Shown here: positions 1 through 8,106 of the stretch, one piece after another
Position numbering within the stretch: position 1 is the stretch's first letter
How the letters are laid out: the number at the start of each line of letters is the position of its first letter
Origin: CAYXLI01 sp964464925
GTDB lineage: Bacteria; Acidobacteriota; Terriglobia; Bryobacterales; Bryobacteraceae
Reading direction: 5' to 3'
NCBI GenBank assembly: GCA_964464925.1
Contig: CAYXLI010000062.1
Location: 1 to 13,669 of the forward strand
DNA: 13,669 nucleotides
Position numbers and translations under genes: made by a program
The notes under the pieces: generated by a model
Database searches by the model: none
Told to the model about the DNA's origin: nothing
The model's input: the letters and a program-made list of their open reading frames with translations, nothing else

Positions 1-1
1 T

Positions 2-55
2 GGGGCCTTTGGACAGGGCTCCGTTGCGGCGATTCGCCTCGATTTTCCGTTGTGA
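2..55 (+). CDS. Possible 3' end of an upstream gene (partial)
   Basis: The second reading frame is open from the window edge to a TGA at 53-55. Its 17 residues (GAFGQGSVAAIRLDFPL) look like a plausible protein C-terminus. Too little is present to name a family, and the first frame is also open to a TGA at 61-63, so this is only a possible gene end. Confidence 0.3.
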   Translation, partial: GAFGQGSVAAIRLDFPL

Positions 56-389
56 AGACATGATTCGATACACCTTTCTCTAGCGTGATGGTCGCAGGAG
101 GGGTGTTCTGTTTTTGGGGAGAACGGTGGGTAAGTGGAAGAAAAGAGAGCAAATCGAGTTGGAGGAGGTTTGTGACCGCTAAGGATGGCTGGCTTGAGAC
201 TGGCGTCTGTGTGCGATCACGCCGTCAGTCTTACGGCTCATATCCGCATATTTATTCGATTCCTTTTGTGCAGTTTGCCTGTTCTCGGTCCGCATAATGA
301 GGATTTCTGCACAAAAGCCTATTGACCAGGTACAAAGGTTTCAGGACTCTTTAGCTTCGCCTTAATCGAGTATTTTCCTCTCCGATTTA

Positions 390-424
390 CGCCGGGCTCC
401 CCGGCGGCCAATGGCCAGTTTTGT
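390..424 (+). promoter_or_regulatory. GC hairpins with T-rich tail in the leader (attenuator- or terminator-like)
   Basis: Bases 390-396 (CGCCGGG) pair perfectly with 400-406 (CCCGGCG) around a 3-base loop. An adjoining GGCC-AAT-GGCC palindrome occupies 406-416, and a GTTTTGTTT stretch follows at 418-426. This lies 60-100 bases upstream of the first gene, so it could terminate upstream transcription or act as a leader attenuator. The palindrome is seen directly; the function is inferred. Confidence 0.3.
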
Positions 425-477
425 TTCCGGGCGGAGCGTGGATATTCCCGCTACGCCGAAGGAGTTGTGTTGTATTT

Positions 478-482
478 AGGAG
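478..482 (+). promoter_or_regulatory. Ribosome binding site that fixes the start at 487
   Basis: AGGAG lies 4 bases upstream of the ATG at 487. The frame is open further upstream to a TTG at 421, but only the 487 start has a ribosome site and places a signal peptide at the N-terminus. Confidence 0.6.
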
Positions 483-486
483 CAAT

Positions 487-897
487 ATGAGGCTAATTTC
501 GCAAGTTGCGTGCATTTCGATTCTCCTCGCGATGGGCGCCGGCAATGTTATAGCCCAAGTCCCTCAGCCCACCATCCATGTGCATGAGCGGCTATTGTGC
601 GTGGTTCCGCTGGTTGGGGCAGGAAGCTGGGCCGATCCGAAGCGGCCGTTATTTGCTCCACGGAATCCGTCCAGCTCAGGAATTCTCGGTTATTCCTTCG
701 TGACCAGCGACGACGGCAAGTACGCCATCGCTGAATTTATAGGGAAAACGCCGGCTGCCTTCGCCGCGTTGAAGGGCGACCCTGGCGTCCTCGTGGCCTT
801 TGAGAAGAAGAAGAGCAAGAAAGAGGATGTCGAGAAAGAGCTGAAGAAGTACAAGAAGGATTTTGATTATACGAAGCTGGCTGCGAGGTTGCCGTGA
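487..897 (+). CDS. Small exported protein translationally coupled to the RHS gene
   Basis: This 136-aa protein begins with a clear signal peptide (MRLISQ, then a hydrophobic run, cleavage likely after VIA at residue 23). The mature part has a short conserved-looking segment (RLLCVVPLVGAGSWADPKRP), an SDDGKYAIAEFIG segment typical of a compact beta domain, and a very Lys/Glu-rich helical end (KKKSKKEDVEKELKKYKKDFDY). It resembles hypothetical proteins I associate with Acidobacteriota, but I know no function for it. The stop overlaps the RHS start in a GTGA, so the two are probably co-translated. A role as an accessory or chaperone for the RHS protein is inference from position only. An alternative start at 421 (TTG) would bury the signal peptide and is less likely. 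Confidence 0.8.
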   Translation: MRLISQVACISILLAMGAGNVIAQVPQPTIHVHERLLCVVPLVGAGSWADPKRPLFAPRNPSSSGILGYSFVTSDDGKYAIAEFIGKTPAAFAALKGDPGVLVAFEKKKSKKEDVEKELKKYKKDFDYTKLAARLP

Positions 898-3800
898 GAA
901 CATATTTTTCTGCAGCATTGCTGGTGGCCGTCATGGCCGGGATGATCCCGACTGTTAAAGCCCAATATGCCCCATACTTCACAGATCCTTTGACTTCGAT
1001 CGATACGACGAAGTGGTACTCCAATGGCTCGCTCAGCGCCGATAGTTCGGGGCTGACGAGCAGCGCCACAGGCGGGGGCTCATTAATTTCCCAGGTACCA
1101 GTCCCTACCTACCGGAACGGTGTACCTTATTACGAAGTTCGCGGAACACTGAACATCCAACAGTCCGGCGGGGCCTGGACCTTCTACCTGCATGCAAGTA
1201 ACGACGCGCTGGCGGGACCGAATGCAAGCGGCAGTTTTTACGCAGTCGAGTTTTCGGATCCGTCTGTGTCGGGAGGCGTCTGCAGTTCCATTACCCTGAC
1301 TGTTTACAAACGGGTAAACGGGGTGGTCACCCAAATGATGACCGGCCAGATTCCATGCCATAACGGGATGGTTGCGAGAGCCGTAATCGGCAACTCCAAT
1401 CAAATAGCCGTATATGCGGACGATCTCTGGTATTACTGGGCACAGGATCAGGATCTGCAGAGTGGGCAACCGGGAGTAGGAGTACGGAATCTTCCCGCGG
1501 CGAACACGATGACGGCGGCGCAACTGGGGCCGAACGATATGGATCCGCCGCCCCCAATTGACCCCGCGACGGTATCGGTGTCCCCGTTTCCGAACCGGGT
1601 GGAGATGCAGTGGAAAGGTATCGTGGATGCGCCGAACGGGACAGGTGTGATGATGTACCAGGTACAGCGCAACGGATCGTTTCTGGTTAACTCCCGCGGC
1701 ATGCCAGGATTGGTCGATCCTTCGGCTCTGCCGGGGCAGACGTACCAGTACACAATCTATGCCGCTGATTATCACTTCAACTGGGCAAGTCCGGTGACGA
1801 TCACGGTCAAGACACCACCGGCAGGCGCGATCGATCCAAGGCAGGTGGGAGTACGGCCCAACGGCACCTATTGGGGAGGAGCGGGCGAGCAGATTGACAT
1901 GCGCTCCGGAAACCTGAATTTTACGATTCCGCTGCTGCGGCCCCAGGGACGCGGCGGCTGGAGCGTGCCGGTGATGCTGAGTTATAACTCGCAGAACTGG
2001 AGACAAGATGATGGCCAGTCAGTCTGGAAGATGGGTAAGGACAGCGGGTACGGATTCGGATGGAAGCTGCAGGCGGGATCACTGACGCCGATCTATCGTG
2101 ATTACTGGAATATCGCGTTGTACGTCTTCACGGACGCGACTGGGGCCGAGTACCGATTGGACACGGTGAGTCCGAGCGGAGTTTGGACTTCGAAAGAATC
2201 CGTTTACGTGTCGTATGACCCGGGCGCAAACAAGTTGTACTTCCGGGACGGTACGAACTGGACAATGGGATCGGCGAGCGGCGGAACAGAAGAAGATGCG
2301 GGAACCCTGTATCCAACGGTGATGCAGGACACGAACGGCAACCAGATCTTCTTCCGGTATAACGCGGGTCTGGGCCTGCCGGGGCCGAATACGAGTTCTC
2401 GAATCTCGGAGATCGAAGACGTGCGAGCAGTCGGAGCGCCGGGGTCGTATAAGACGTACGCGTTCACCTATGGGGCGACGTACGGGGGCGATCCCATCCC
2501 GCACCTGACCGGAATCAACGATTTGCTGGGATCCGGGGAAGGCTACTCCATGTCCTACTTCGGGAACCAGCCGCAGCGCGATCCATTTACGGGTGCGGTG
2601 TGGGGCAACCCGCAGCAGACCGTAGCGCTCATTTACGACCTGGTGAGGAACGGCAACACAAATCAGAAGTATCACTTCGATTATTCCTCTCCCGGCTGGG
2701 AGATGAGCAAGGTCACGTATCCGAACCTGGGATACACGCGGTGGACCTACAATACAGCAACTTTCACGCAGCCGAGCAACCCCACTGGGCCGGGGCGATC
2801 GATTCGAGAAGTGAACTACCGCTACATCGCCTATTCGGCGGGAGCGGCGGAGAAGACATTCCAATTGGAACGCGATGGCGGGGACACGACCAACGGGCGG
2901 TTCGTGCACTGGAAGGCGCGGGTGCATGATGTTGCCGCAGGCACGCTGCTGACGCCCAACAATCAGGGTGACGTGATGAAGGTCTGGTTGTTCAACTATG
3001 ATCCGAACGTGTGGAATATCGGTCTTCCCTATCAGCTTGTGGAGAAGGCGGCGACGGCGTCCTACTATCACCACTACTACGACTACACCTGGGCGCAGGA
3101 GACGAACACCGGGAACACTTATCTTTCTGCGCTGCAGGAAAACTTCGATATGACGGCGGCCACTTGGCCGAAAGGGTCTGCCGCGAAGCGCACCGAGCAG
3201 ACGATCGATGCGAACGGGAACGTTCTGACGACGAAGCTCTACGACTTTGCTCCTGGCTCGTCCGATCCGCAGACCACACCGAGCCGCACCTACACGAACA
3301 CGTACCTCACCGATCCGGCTTACACATCCCGGTACATCCTGAACCGGCTGGTCAGCACCCAGCTGTTCGACGGCAGTACAACGTTGACGCTGGTGACGAA
3401 TTCCTATGACAACTACGGCGGTTCGTTGTTCCCCGTTCCGAGCGGGGCGCGGGAGCACGACGATGCGAACTATGGAACGACTTTTTATCTGAGGGGGAAT
3501 CTAACTTCGCGCGCTCAGTTCGGAGTCACGACCAATCTGACCTACGATGCGACAGGAGCGGTGCAGAACGGGAGCGACACAACGGGCAAGACGTTCTCGG
3601 CGACGGCACTGCCGGCGACGAACTATGCGGCGCCGTCCTCGATTACGGCGAATAATCTCAGCACGAGCCTGAACTGGAATGGCGCACTGCAATTGACGCA
3701 GGAGACAGGGCCTAACGGCGACAGCACGGGATTCTCGTATTTCGGAGATGGGCGGACCTATCAGGTGAGTTCGCCATACGGGGCGCAGGGCAGCTATTCC

Positions 3801-6506
3801 TACGATGACGCAGCGCACACAAAGACGTTTACGGTCAATGGCCGAAGCTCCAAAACAACGTATGATGGTTTCGGGCGGGCCGTGAAAGTGGAGGTCGCGG
3901 ACAGCACGGGCGTGAAGTCGGTGGTGGACACGCAGTACGATGCCTGCGGGTGCACGCCGATGGGCAAAGTAGTGGCCGTATCGCAGCCGCATGCATCTGG
4001 AGCGGCTCCGGTTTTCACGCAATACAAGTACGATGACCTGGGCAGAACGGTTTCGGTGATTGCAGCGGACGGAGCGAGTACCACTTCCTACGTTTACTTT
4101 GCGAACACGGTGAAGATCACGGATGCAAAAGGTAAATGGAAGAAGCTGACGATGGATGCGTTCGGGAACGTCATTCAGGTGGATGAGCCAAAGCCGGGCA
4201 CGAACGGGGCGAGTCTTTATACAACAAACTACACCTATGATGTTTTAAACAGATTACGGCAGGTGACGATGCCGCGGGATGGCGTGACGCAAACGCGGAC
4301 CTGGACGTATGACTCCACGTATCAATTGCTGAGCAGCACGAATCTGCCGGAGACGGGAGTGACGCAGTATTTTTACCGGACGACTGCGCCGAACAACGAT
4401 CTGAAGCTGGATCATAAGATCGACGCCAAGGGGCAACGGACGGACTATGTATACGAGACGGGCCCGGCAAAACGCGTGATCCAAGTGAAGCACACGCCGG
4501 GCGGCTCGGAGGACGTGTGCCAGCAGGTGAACTATACGTATGACAGCAACCCGGTGTTGCCCTCGTTCGGGCAGAATCTGAGCGGGCGGCTGGCGATGGT
4601 GCAATATTTCATAGGGCCGCAGGGCACATCGTGTTCCACGGGCGCAGGCCAGGTAAGCGAGATGTACAGCTATCACGCGGGCGGCGCGATGCTGAACAAG
4701 AAATTCCGCTATCAGCGGCGCATTCAAACCATTGCAGACCTGGATGTGTCGATGGGGTACGACAATGAGGGGAGGATGTCGTCGCTGACGTATCCGAATG
4801 GCGGGCAAGCGGTGAGCTACTCGTATGATTCGCTCGGGCGGCTTGGCGGGATGACGGATGCGCTGAACAACCCCTTGGTTTCGGGTGTGCAGTATGGGCC
4901 CGCGAATGAGCTGCTGCAGATCTCGTGGGGAGCGACCGAGACGCGGACTTACAACGCGATGCTGCAGATGACACGGCTGCAGATCAGCACGAACAGCAAG
5001 TTGTTGGATGAGAGCTACAACTATCCGGCGGCTGGGTCGAACAACGGGCGGATCGATTCGAAGACCGATAACATCGCGGGCGAGACGGTGGCCTATACCT
5101 ATGACGATTTGAACCGGCTGGTGTCGGCGACGGCGACGGGCGGGACGAGTCCGTGGGCGCGGTCGTGGAGCTATGACGGGTTTGGGAACCGGCTGACGCA
5201 GAACGTGGGCGGAGCCACCACTTACTTCACGTACAACGGGGTGAATCAGTTGACGGGGCTCGGCAACACGGCGAATTATTACCAGTACGATGCGAACGGA
5301 AACATGACAGGAGTGGGGCCGTTCGCGTCGATTCAGGCGTTCACGTTCGATGTGGAGAACCGCATGGCGTCGGCGCAATCGTCCTCGACGGCCGGATTCG
5401 ATTCGTACGGATACGCGGCGGACAACAAACGGGTGTACAAGAAGCGCGGCGATGACGGGACCGAAGAGGTCTCCTTCTATCTCGGGAACAAGAAGCTGGG
5501 TGTGTACCAGGTGAACGACGATGGGTTCAACCCGTTCCAGTTCACGACGCTGAGCACGCAGTTGTGGTTTGGCGGGAAGAAGCTGGCGGTGCGTGACCGG
5601 CTGGGGTCCAAGGGCGGGTACTATCCGTTCGGGGAGGAGCGTGGTTCCGCGGTGCAGAATGATGATTCCTTCGCGACGTATTATCGGGATAAGACCACTG
5701 GGGTGGATTATGCGGATCAGAGGTATTACTCGGCGGCGATTGGTAGGTTCGTGACGCCGGATCCGGCCGGCACGGCCGCGGTGAATGTGCAGGATCCGAC
5801 CACGTGGAACAACTACCTTTACGTTGGCGGCGATCCCATAAATCTTAATGACCCGACCGGTCTGGAGGGAAATCCTTACGACACCTGCATGATCAACGGC
5901 GTTACATACCCGTTCTCGTGCAGTGATATGGTCTCGGGGTTCAGGCCGCCCCCGAGACAAACAGCTTGGGACCGAACGCTCGCACGACTGAGCGCCGCCC
6001 AAGAGGGCCTCGCGGATCGGAGCACTGTTTCAGCGGACTGCCAGAAGGATCTGGATGCACTCTCGGTTGCAGCCGGGCAAGCGATCGATCTAGCAGCGAT
6101 CCAGGATGCGCTGAGTAGGACGAGTTTCGAGAACGGCACGATATCGAAGCTTCCGGTTTCGGCGCTCTATGGGCCGGGTGCGGAGGCAGCAGGAGCTGCA
6201 TTCCAAAGTCAGGAAGATGCGAAATACGGACCCGGGCAGACGATTTCAAACGAGTTTCGGCGTAATCCGGATGGACTGACAGCAGTCACCGTGCTGTTCG
6301 GGAGCACGATGTTCATCAATCCTGATCTCATCGGCAACAACCTCAATGGCAATATGGCTCTGCTGTTCCATGAGTCGCTTCACGAGTTGGGGCTAGTCGA
6401 TTCTACGATTCAATCCGCCCTCGGCCTAACCGTAGACGACCAGAACACCAAGAACATCACCATCAAACTCCAAAAGGACTGCGTCACGGGGAAAGGAAAC
6501 AGGTGA
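894..6506 (+). CDS. Master RHS/YD-repeat protein with HExxH C-terminal tip
   Basis: This 1870-aa protein is the only full-length RHS protein in the window. It starts with GTG in a GTGA overlap, with GAGG at 885-888. Residues 1-23 are a signal peptide (cleavage after VKA). Residues ~27-210 look like a jelly-roll (LamG-like) domain and ~217-309 like fibronectin III. From ~325 there is a long RHS/YD-repeat shell with many YD(x)xGR-type motifs, such as YDGFGRA, YDDLGRT, YDSLGRL and YDANGNM. The RHS core ends with YYRDKTTGVDYADQRYYS (from 1596), TPDP (1621-1624) and PxxxxDPxGL (DPTGL at 1653-1657), the hallmark preceding variable polymorphic-toxin domains. The tip (~1658-1870) has HESLHELG at 1826-1833, an HExxH zinc-binding motif, and cysteines at 1716 and 1863. 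Sec export rather than type VI delivery is implied by the signal peptide. The beta-shell would encapsulate the tip, as in known Rhs and Tc proteins. Peptidase activity is inferred from the motif only. Confidence 0.93.
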   Translation: MRTYFSAALLVAVMAGMIPTVKAQYAPYFTDPLTSIDTTKWYSNGSLSADSSGLTSSATGGGSLISQVPVPTYRNGVPYYEVRGTLNIQQSGGAWTFYLHASNDALAGPNASGSFYAVEFSDPSVSGGVCSSITLTVYKRVNGVVTQMMTGQIPCHNGMVARAVIGNSNQIAVYADDLWYYWAQDQDLQSGQPGVGVRNLPAANTMTAAQLGPNDMDPPPPIDPATVSVSPFPNRVEMQWKGIVDAPNGTGVMMYQVQRNGSFLVNSRGMPGLVDPSALPGQTYQYTIYAADYHFNWASPVTITVKTPPAGAIDPRQVGVRPNGTYWGGAGEQIDMRSGNLNFTIPLLRPQGRGGWSVPVMLSYNSQNWRQDDGQSVWKMGKDSGYGFGWKLQAGSLTPIYRDYWNIALYVFTDATGAEYRLDTVSPSGVWTSKESVYVSYDPGANKLYFRDGTNWTMGSASGGTEEDAGTLYPTVMQDTNGNQIFFRYNAGLGLPGPNTSSRISEIEDVRAVGAPGSYKTYAFTYGATYGGDPIPHLTGINDLLGSGEGYSMSYFGNQPQRDPFTGAVWGNPQQTVALIYDLVRNGNTNQKYHFDYSSPGWEMSKVTYPNLGYTRWTYNTATFTQPSNPTGPGRSIREVNYRYIAYSAGAAEKTFQLERDGGDTTNGRFVHWKARVHDVAAGTLLTPNNQGDVMKVWLFNYDPNVWNIGLPYQLVEKAATASYYHHYYDYTWAQETNTGNTYLSALQENFDMTAATWPKGSAAKRTEQTIDANGNVLTTKLYDFAPGSSDPQTTPSRTYTNTYLTDPAYTSRYILNRLVSTQLFDGSTTLTLVTNSYDNYGGSLFPVPSGAREHDDANYGTTFYLRGNLTSRAQFGVTTNLTYDATGAVQNGSDTTGKTFSATALPATNYAAPSSITANNLSTSLNWNGALQLTQETGPNGDSTGFSYFGDGRTYQVSSPYGAQGSYSYDDAAHTKTFTVNGRSSKTTYDGFGRAVKVEVADSTGVKSVVDTQYDACGCTPMGKVVAVSQPHASGAAPVFTQYKYDDLGRTVSVIAADGASTTSYVYFANTVKITDAKGKWKKLTMDAFGNVIQVDEPKPGTNGASLYTTNYTYDVLNRLRQVTMPRDGVTQTRTWTYDSTYQLLSSTNLPETGVTQYFYRTTAPNNDLKLDHKIDAKGQRTDYVYETGPAKRVIQVKHTPGGSEDVCQQVNYTYDSNPVLPSFGQNLSGRLAMVQYFIGPQGTSCSTGAGQVSEMYSYHAGGAMLNKKFRYQRRIQTIADLDVSMGYDNEGRMSSLTYPNGGQAVSYSYDSLGRLGGMTDALNNPLVSGVQYGPANELLQISWGATETRTYNAMLQMTRLQISTNSKLLDESYNYPAAGSNNGRIDSKTDNIAGETVAYTYDDLNRLVSATATGGTSPWARSWSYDGFGNRLTQNVGGATTYFTYNGVNQLTGLGNTANYYQYDANGNMTGVGPFASIQAFTFDVENRMASAQSSSTAGFDSYGYAADNKRVYKKRGDDGTEEVSFYLGNKKLGVYQVNDDGFNPFQFTTLSTQLWFGGKKLAVRDRLGSKGGYYPFGEERGSAVQNDDSFATYYRDKTTGVDYADQRYYSAAIGRFVTPDPAGTAAVNVQDPTTWNNYLYVGGDPINLNDPTGLEGNPYDTCMINGVTYPFSCSDMVSGFRPPPRQTAWDRTLARLSAAQEGLADRSTVSADCQKDLDALSVAAGQAIDLAAIQDALSRTSFENGTISKLPVSALYGPGAEAAGAAFQSQEDAKYGPGQTISNEFRRNPDGLTAVTVLFGSTMFINPDLIGNNLNGNMALLFHESLHELGLVDSTIQSALGLTVDDQNTKNITIKLQKDCVTGKGNR
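4980..5765 (+). repeat. Master copy of the RHS core segment duplicated in the cassettes
   Basis: This portion of the master gene, covering the last YD repeats and the RHS core up to TPDP, is the region copied into all four downstream cassettes with different left boundaries (4980, ~5107, ~5139, ~5475) and a shared right boundary just after 5760. The common right edge is exactly where the variable tips start. Confidence 0.9.
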
Positions 6507-7096
6507 GGGTCTTCCGTTGGTGGGTGTTCGCATTGGGTGCAACGACTGGCTTGGCCGTGGCCCAGGCCGTCGTCCAGGACGTGGATTTTGCGAGCATCAA
6601 AATATCGATCTACACGACATTCGGAGAGCCTGTTTCGCGGGCGCAAGTCACACTGACTAGTATCGGCCCGAAAGAGACCTTCAGTGCGAGTGGCGGAGAG
6701 GCAAAATTCGATCGAATACCGTTTGGGCTATACGATCTGGATATCCGTCTTCCTGGATTCTTGCCGAGGAAGGAGCGAATCCGAATCTATCAACGTAATC
6801 TGGCGCTTCAAATCGGGCTCGAACTTGCGCCGACTCACGTCTATGAACGGCCCGAACTCACCGGGACCGTCAAATCCAGCGCCAAACTGCCTGCAGGTCT
6901 ATGGGCGCGCCTAGTAGGTCTCTATACCAGCGACTTTGCCGAGAATGCTGTGGATAGTTCCGGGACATTCGAACTGGACGGCATGGCTCGAGGCAAATAC
7001 CTGCTCATTGTTCTTCAGAAGGACACGGTGGTTGCCACGAAGCCTTTAGAGATTATGGGAGGCAAGCAGAGAATAGAAATCACGCTGGAACCGTAG
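6503..7096 (+). CDS. Exported carboxypeptidase-regulatory-like beta-sandwich protein, partner of tip 1
   Basis: This 197-aa protein starts with GTG overlapping the RHS stop (GTGA), with AAGGA at 6493-6497. A signal peptide covers about the first 21 residues (cleavage near VAQA). The mature protein looks like two transthyretin/carboxypeptidase-regulatory-like beta-sandwiches: the first contains GEPVSRAQVTL and IPFGLY (from residue 72), the second ELTGTVKSS and SGTFELDGMARGKYLLIVL. It is homologous to the protein at 12735-13346 (shared IPFGLY, IGL.L, G.WARL-like and G.F.G...G patterns). That protein likewise follows an HExxH tip with the same GTGA overlap. The repeated pairing suggests a cognate inhibitor or immunity protein acting outside the cytoplasm; this is inference. 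It could alternatively be an adhesin-like accessory of the RHS shell. Confidence 0.85.
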   Translation: MRVFRWWVFALGATTGLAVAQAVVQDVDFASIKISIYTTFGEPVSRAQVTLTSIGPKETFSASGGEAKFDRIPFGLYDLDIRLPGFLPRKERIRIYQRNLALQIGLELAPTHVYERPELTGTVKSSAKLPAGLWARLVGLYTSDFAENAVDSSGTFELDGMARGKYLLIVLQKDTVVATKPLEIMGGKQRIEITLEP

Positions 7097-7258
7097 AGAG
7101 TTCTAATCACGATCAATAATCTAATCGGCGATTTCACCCATGGCGACGTGAAGGCATCGGCTGTAACATTTTTGGGGGGCTCGCCGATCACGCCAGATGG
7201 TCGTGACGTCCCCAAGAGCCAAGCGAATCAGGCGCTCGTCAAGAAGAACTGCTTTTGA
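7097..7258 (+). pseudogene. Headless C-terminal tail of a lost RHS tip
   Basis: Directly after the preceding stop codon the frame is open for 53 codons, ending in SQANQALVKKNCF and a TGA at 7256-7258. It has no start codon with a ribosome site. Its end resembles the ends of the other tips, which finish in NITIKLQKDC..., NITKKLREDCIK and similar, with a penultimate-region cysteine. It also stops 3 bases before the next exported protein gene, as tips do in the other pairs. I read it as the remnant of a tip whose core and N-terminal part were deleted. The similarity is short, so this is a reasoned guess. Confidence 0.5.
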
Positions 7259-7261
7259 AAT

Positions 7262-7771
7262 ATGAAGCTACTGGCAATGATGTTTTGGCTTGGCATGGGA
7301 ATGGTCCTTACTGGCGCCGAGGAGGCAGGACACGTTTACTCGGTCTGTGAATTGCTGGCGAACCCGCAACGGTTCAATGGCAGAACCATAAAGGTGCGGG
7401 GCATCGTCGAGGGCGGCATGGAAGGTTCCTGGCTGGAAAGCGACAATTGTCCCGAACGATTCTATGTGGGAGAGTATTCCCTACCCAAGGCGATTTCTCT
7501 TTCGTATCGATCCGAGTTTGGTGTCGCTGCGCCCAGGAATATGGCTCACATCGAACGTGTCGATCAGCAGATCCAAAAGAAGCTGCGAAAAATGAAATCT
7601 AGTGTTCTGCTGTTGACCCACACAGGAGTCTTTGAAGCTCGAACCGCCTGGAAATTGCTAAACAATGGTTCCGGAGACAAGCGGCTCTGGGGTTTTGGGC
7701 ATCTCAATGGATTTCCTGCTCAATTGGTTATCATCGATATCGAAGATCCGTTGATCGTTCGAAAAAAGTGA
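7262..7771 (+). CDS. Exported OB-fold-like protein
   Basis: This 169-aa protein has a signal peptide (MKLLAMMFWLGMGMVLTGA, cleavage near residue 18-19). The segment VYSVCELLANPQRFNGRTIKVRGIV followed by a short strand and ESDNCP matches the style of a small exported OB-fold domain seen in Acidobacteriota, with two cysteines (in SVCELL and DNCP) that could pair. The C-terminal third is beta-rich (LLLTHTGVFEA, LWGFGHLNGFPAQLVIIDIE). The ATG lies 3 bases after the stop of the tip remnant and no strong ribosome site is visible, so translation was probably coupled to that lost tip. It is therefore probably the surviving partner of a decayed cassette. A biochemical function is unknown. Confidence 0.8.
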   Translation: MKLLAMMFWLGMGMVLTGAEEAGHVYSVCELLANPQRFNGRTIKVRGIVEGGMEGSWLESDNCPERFYVGEYSLPKAISLSYRSEFGVAAPRNMAHIERVDQQIQKKLRKMKSSVLLLTHTGVFEARTAWKLLNNGSGDKRLWGFGHLNGFPAQLVIIDIEDPLIVRKK

Positions 7772-7815
7772 TGGCGCGCGGCGAGTTTTGTCTCCTCCGT
7801 GTTGCCGACAGGTGA

Positions 7816-8106
7816 CTTTATCTCTGCACCAAGAAGCTGGGTGTGTACCAGATGAACGACGATGGGTTCAACCCGTTCCAGTTCACGACGCTGAGCACGC
7901 AGTTGTGGTTTGGCGGGAAGAAGCTGGCGGTGCGTGACCGGCTGGGGTCCAAGGGCGGGTACTATCCGTTCGGGGAGGAGCGTGGTTCCGCGGTGCAGAA
8001 TGATGATTCCTTCGCGACGTATTATCGGGACAAGACCACTGGGGTGGATTATGCGGATCAGCGGTATTACTCGGGGGCGATTGGGAGGTTAGTGACGCCG
8101 GATCCG
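7816..8106 (+). repeat. RHS core repeat, copy in cassette 2
   Basis: Matches the master gene at 5475-5765 without gaps. From 7831 I count about six differences in 276 bases. The match begins two bases after an in-frame TGA (7813-7815) and fades just after the TPDP codons, where the variable tip begins. Confidence 0.9.

Larger units (their letters stand above)
56..486. other. Non-coding leader between upstream gene end and the RHS operon
   Basis: I see no convincing gene here. A 70-codon open frame at 85-297 has Arg/Ser/Trp-rich low-quality composition and no ribosome site, so I do not call it. A TTGACC hexamer at 322-327 resembles a -35 box, but the hexamer 17 bases downstream (GACTCT, 345-350) is a poor -10. 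A CATAAT at 293-298 lacks a well-spaced -35. The promoter of the operon probably lies here, but I cannot place it reliably. The clearest structure is the pair of GC hairpins listed separately. Confidence 0.5.

Noticed and set aside
85..297. 70-codon open frame upstream of the operon
   Set aside because: Composition is Arg/Ser/Trp-rich without domain character, no ribosome site, and it overlaps likely promoter sequence.
322..350. Sigma-70 promoter with TTGACC -35 box
   Set aside because: The -35 is good, but the -10 at the expected spacing (GACTCT) is too poor to call a promoter.
4254..6002. Long antisense open frame (582 codons) inside the RHS gene
   Set aside because: Arg/His/Pro/Ile-rich translation typical of the complement of a codon-biased gene; the + strand frame is clearly the real RHS protein.
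894..6506. Type VI secretion Rhs effector
   Set aside because: There is no PAAR domain, VgrG or EagR chaperone gene nearby, and the protein begins with a Sec signal peptide.
7910..8092. Recurring ~60-codon + strand frame seen at 5569, 7910 and 9878
   Set aside because: It is the shifted-frame shadow of the duplicated RHS core, so recurrence reflects the DNA repeat and not a conserved small gene.
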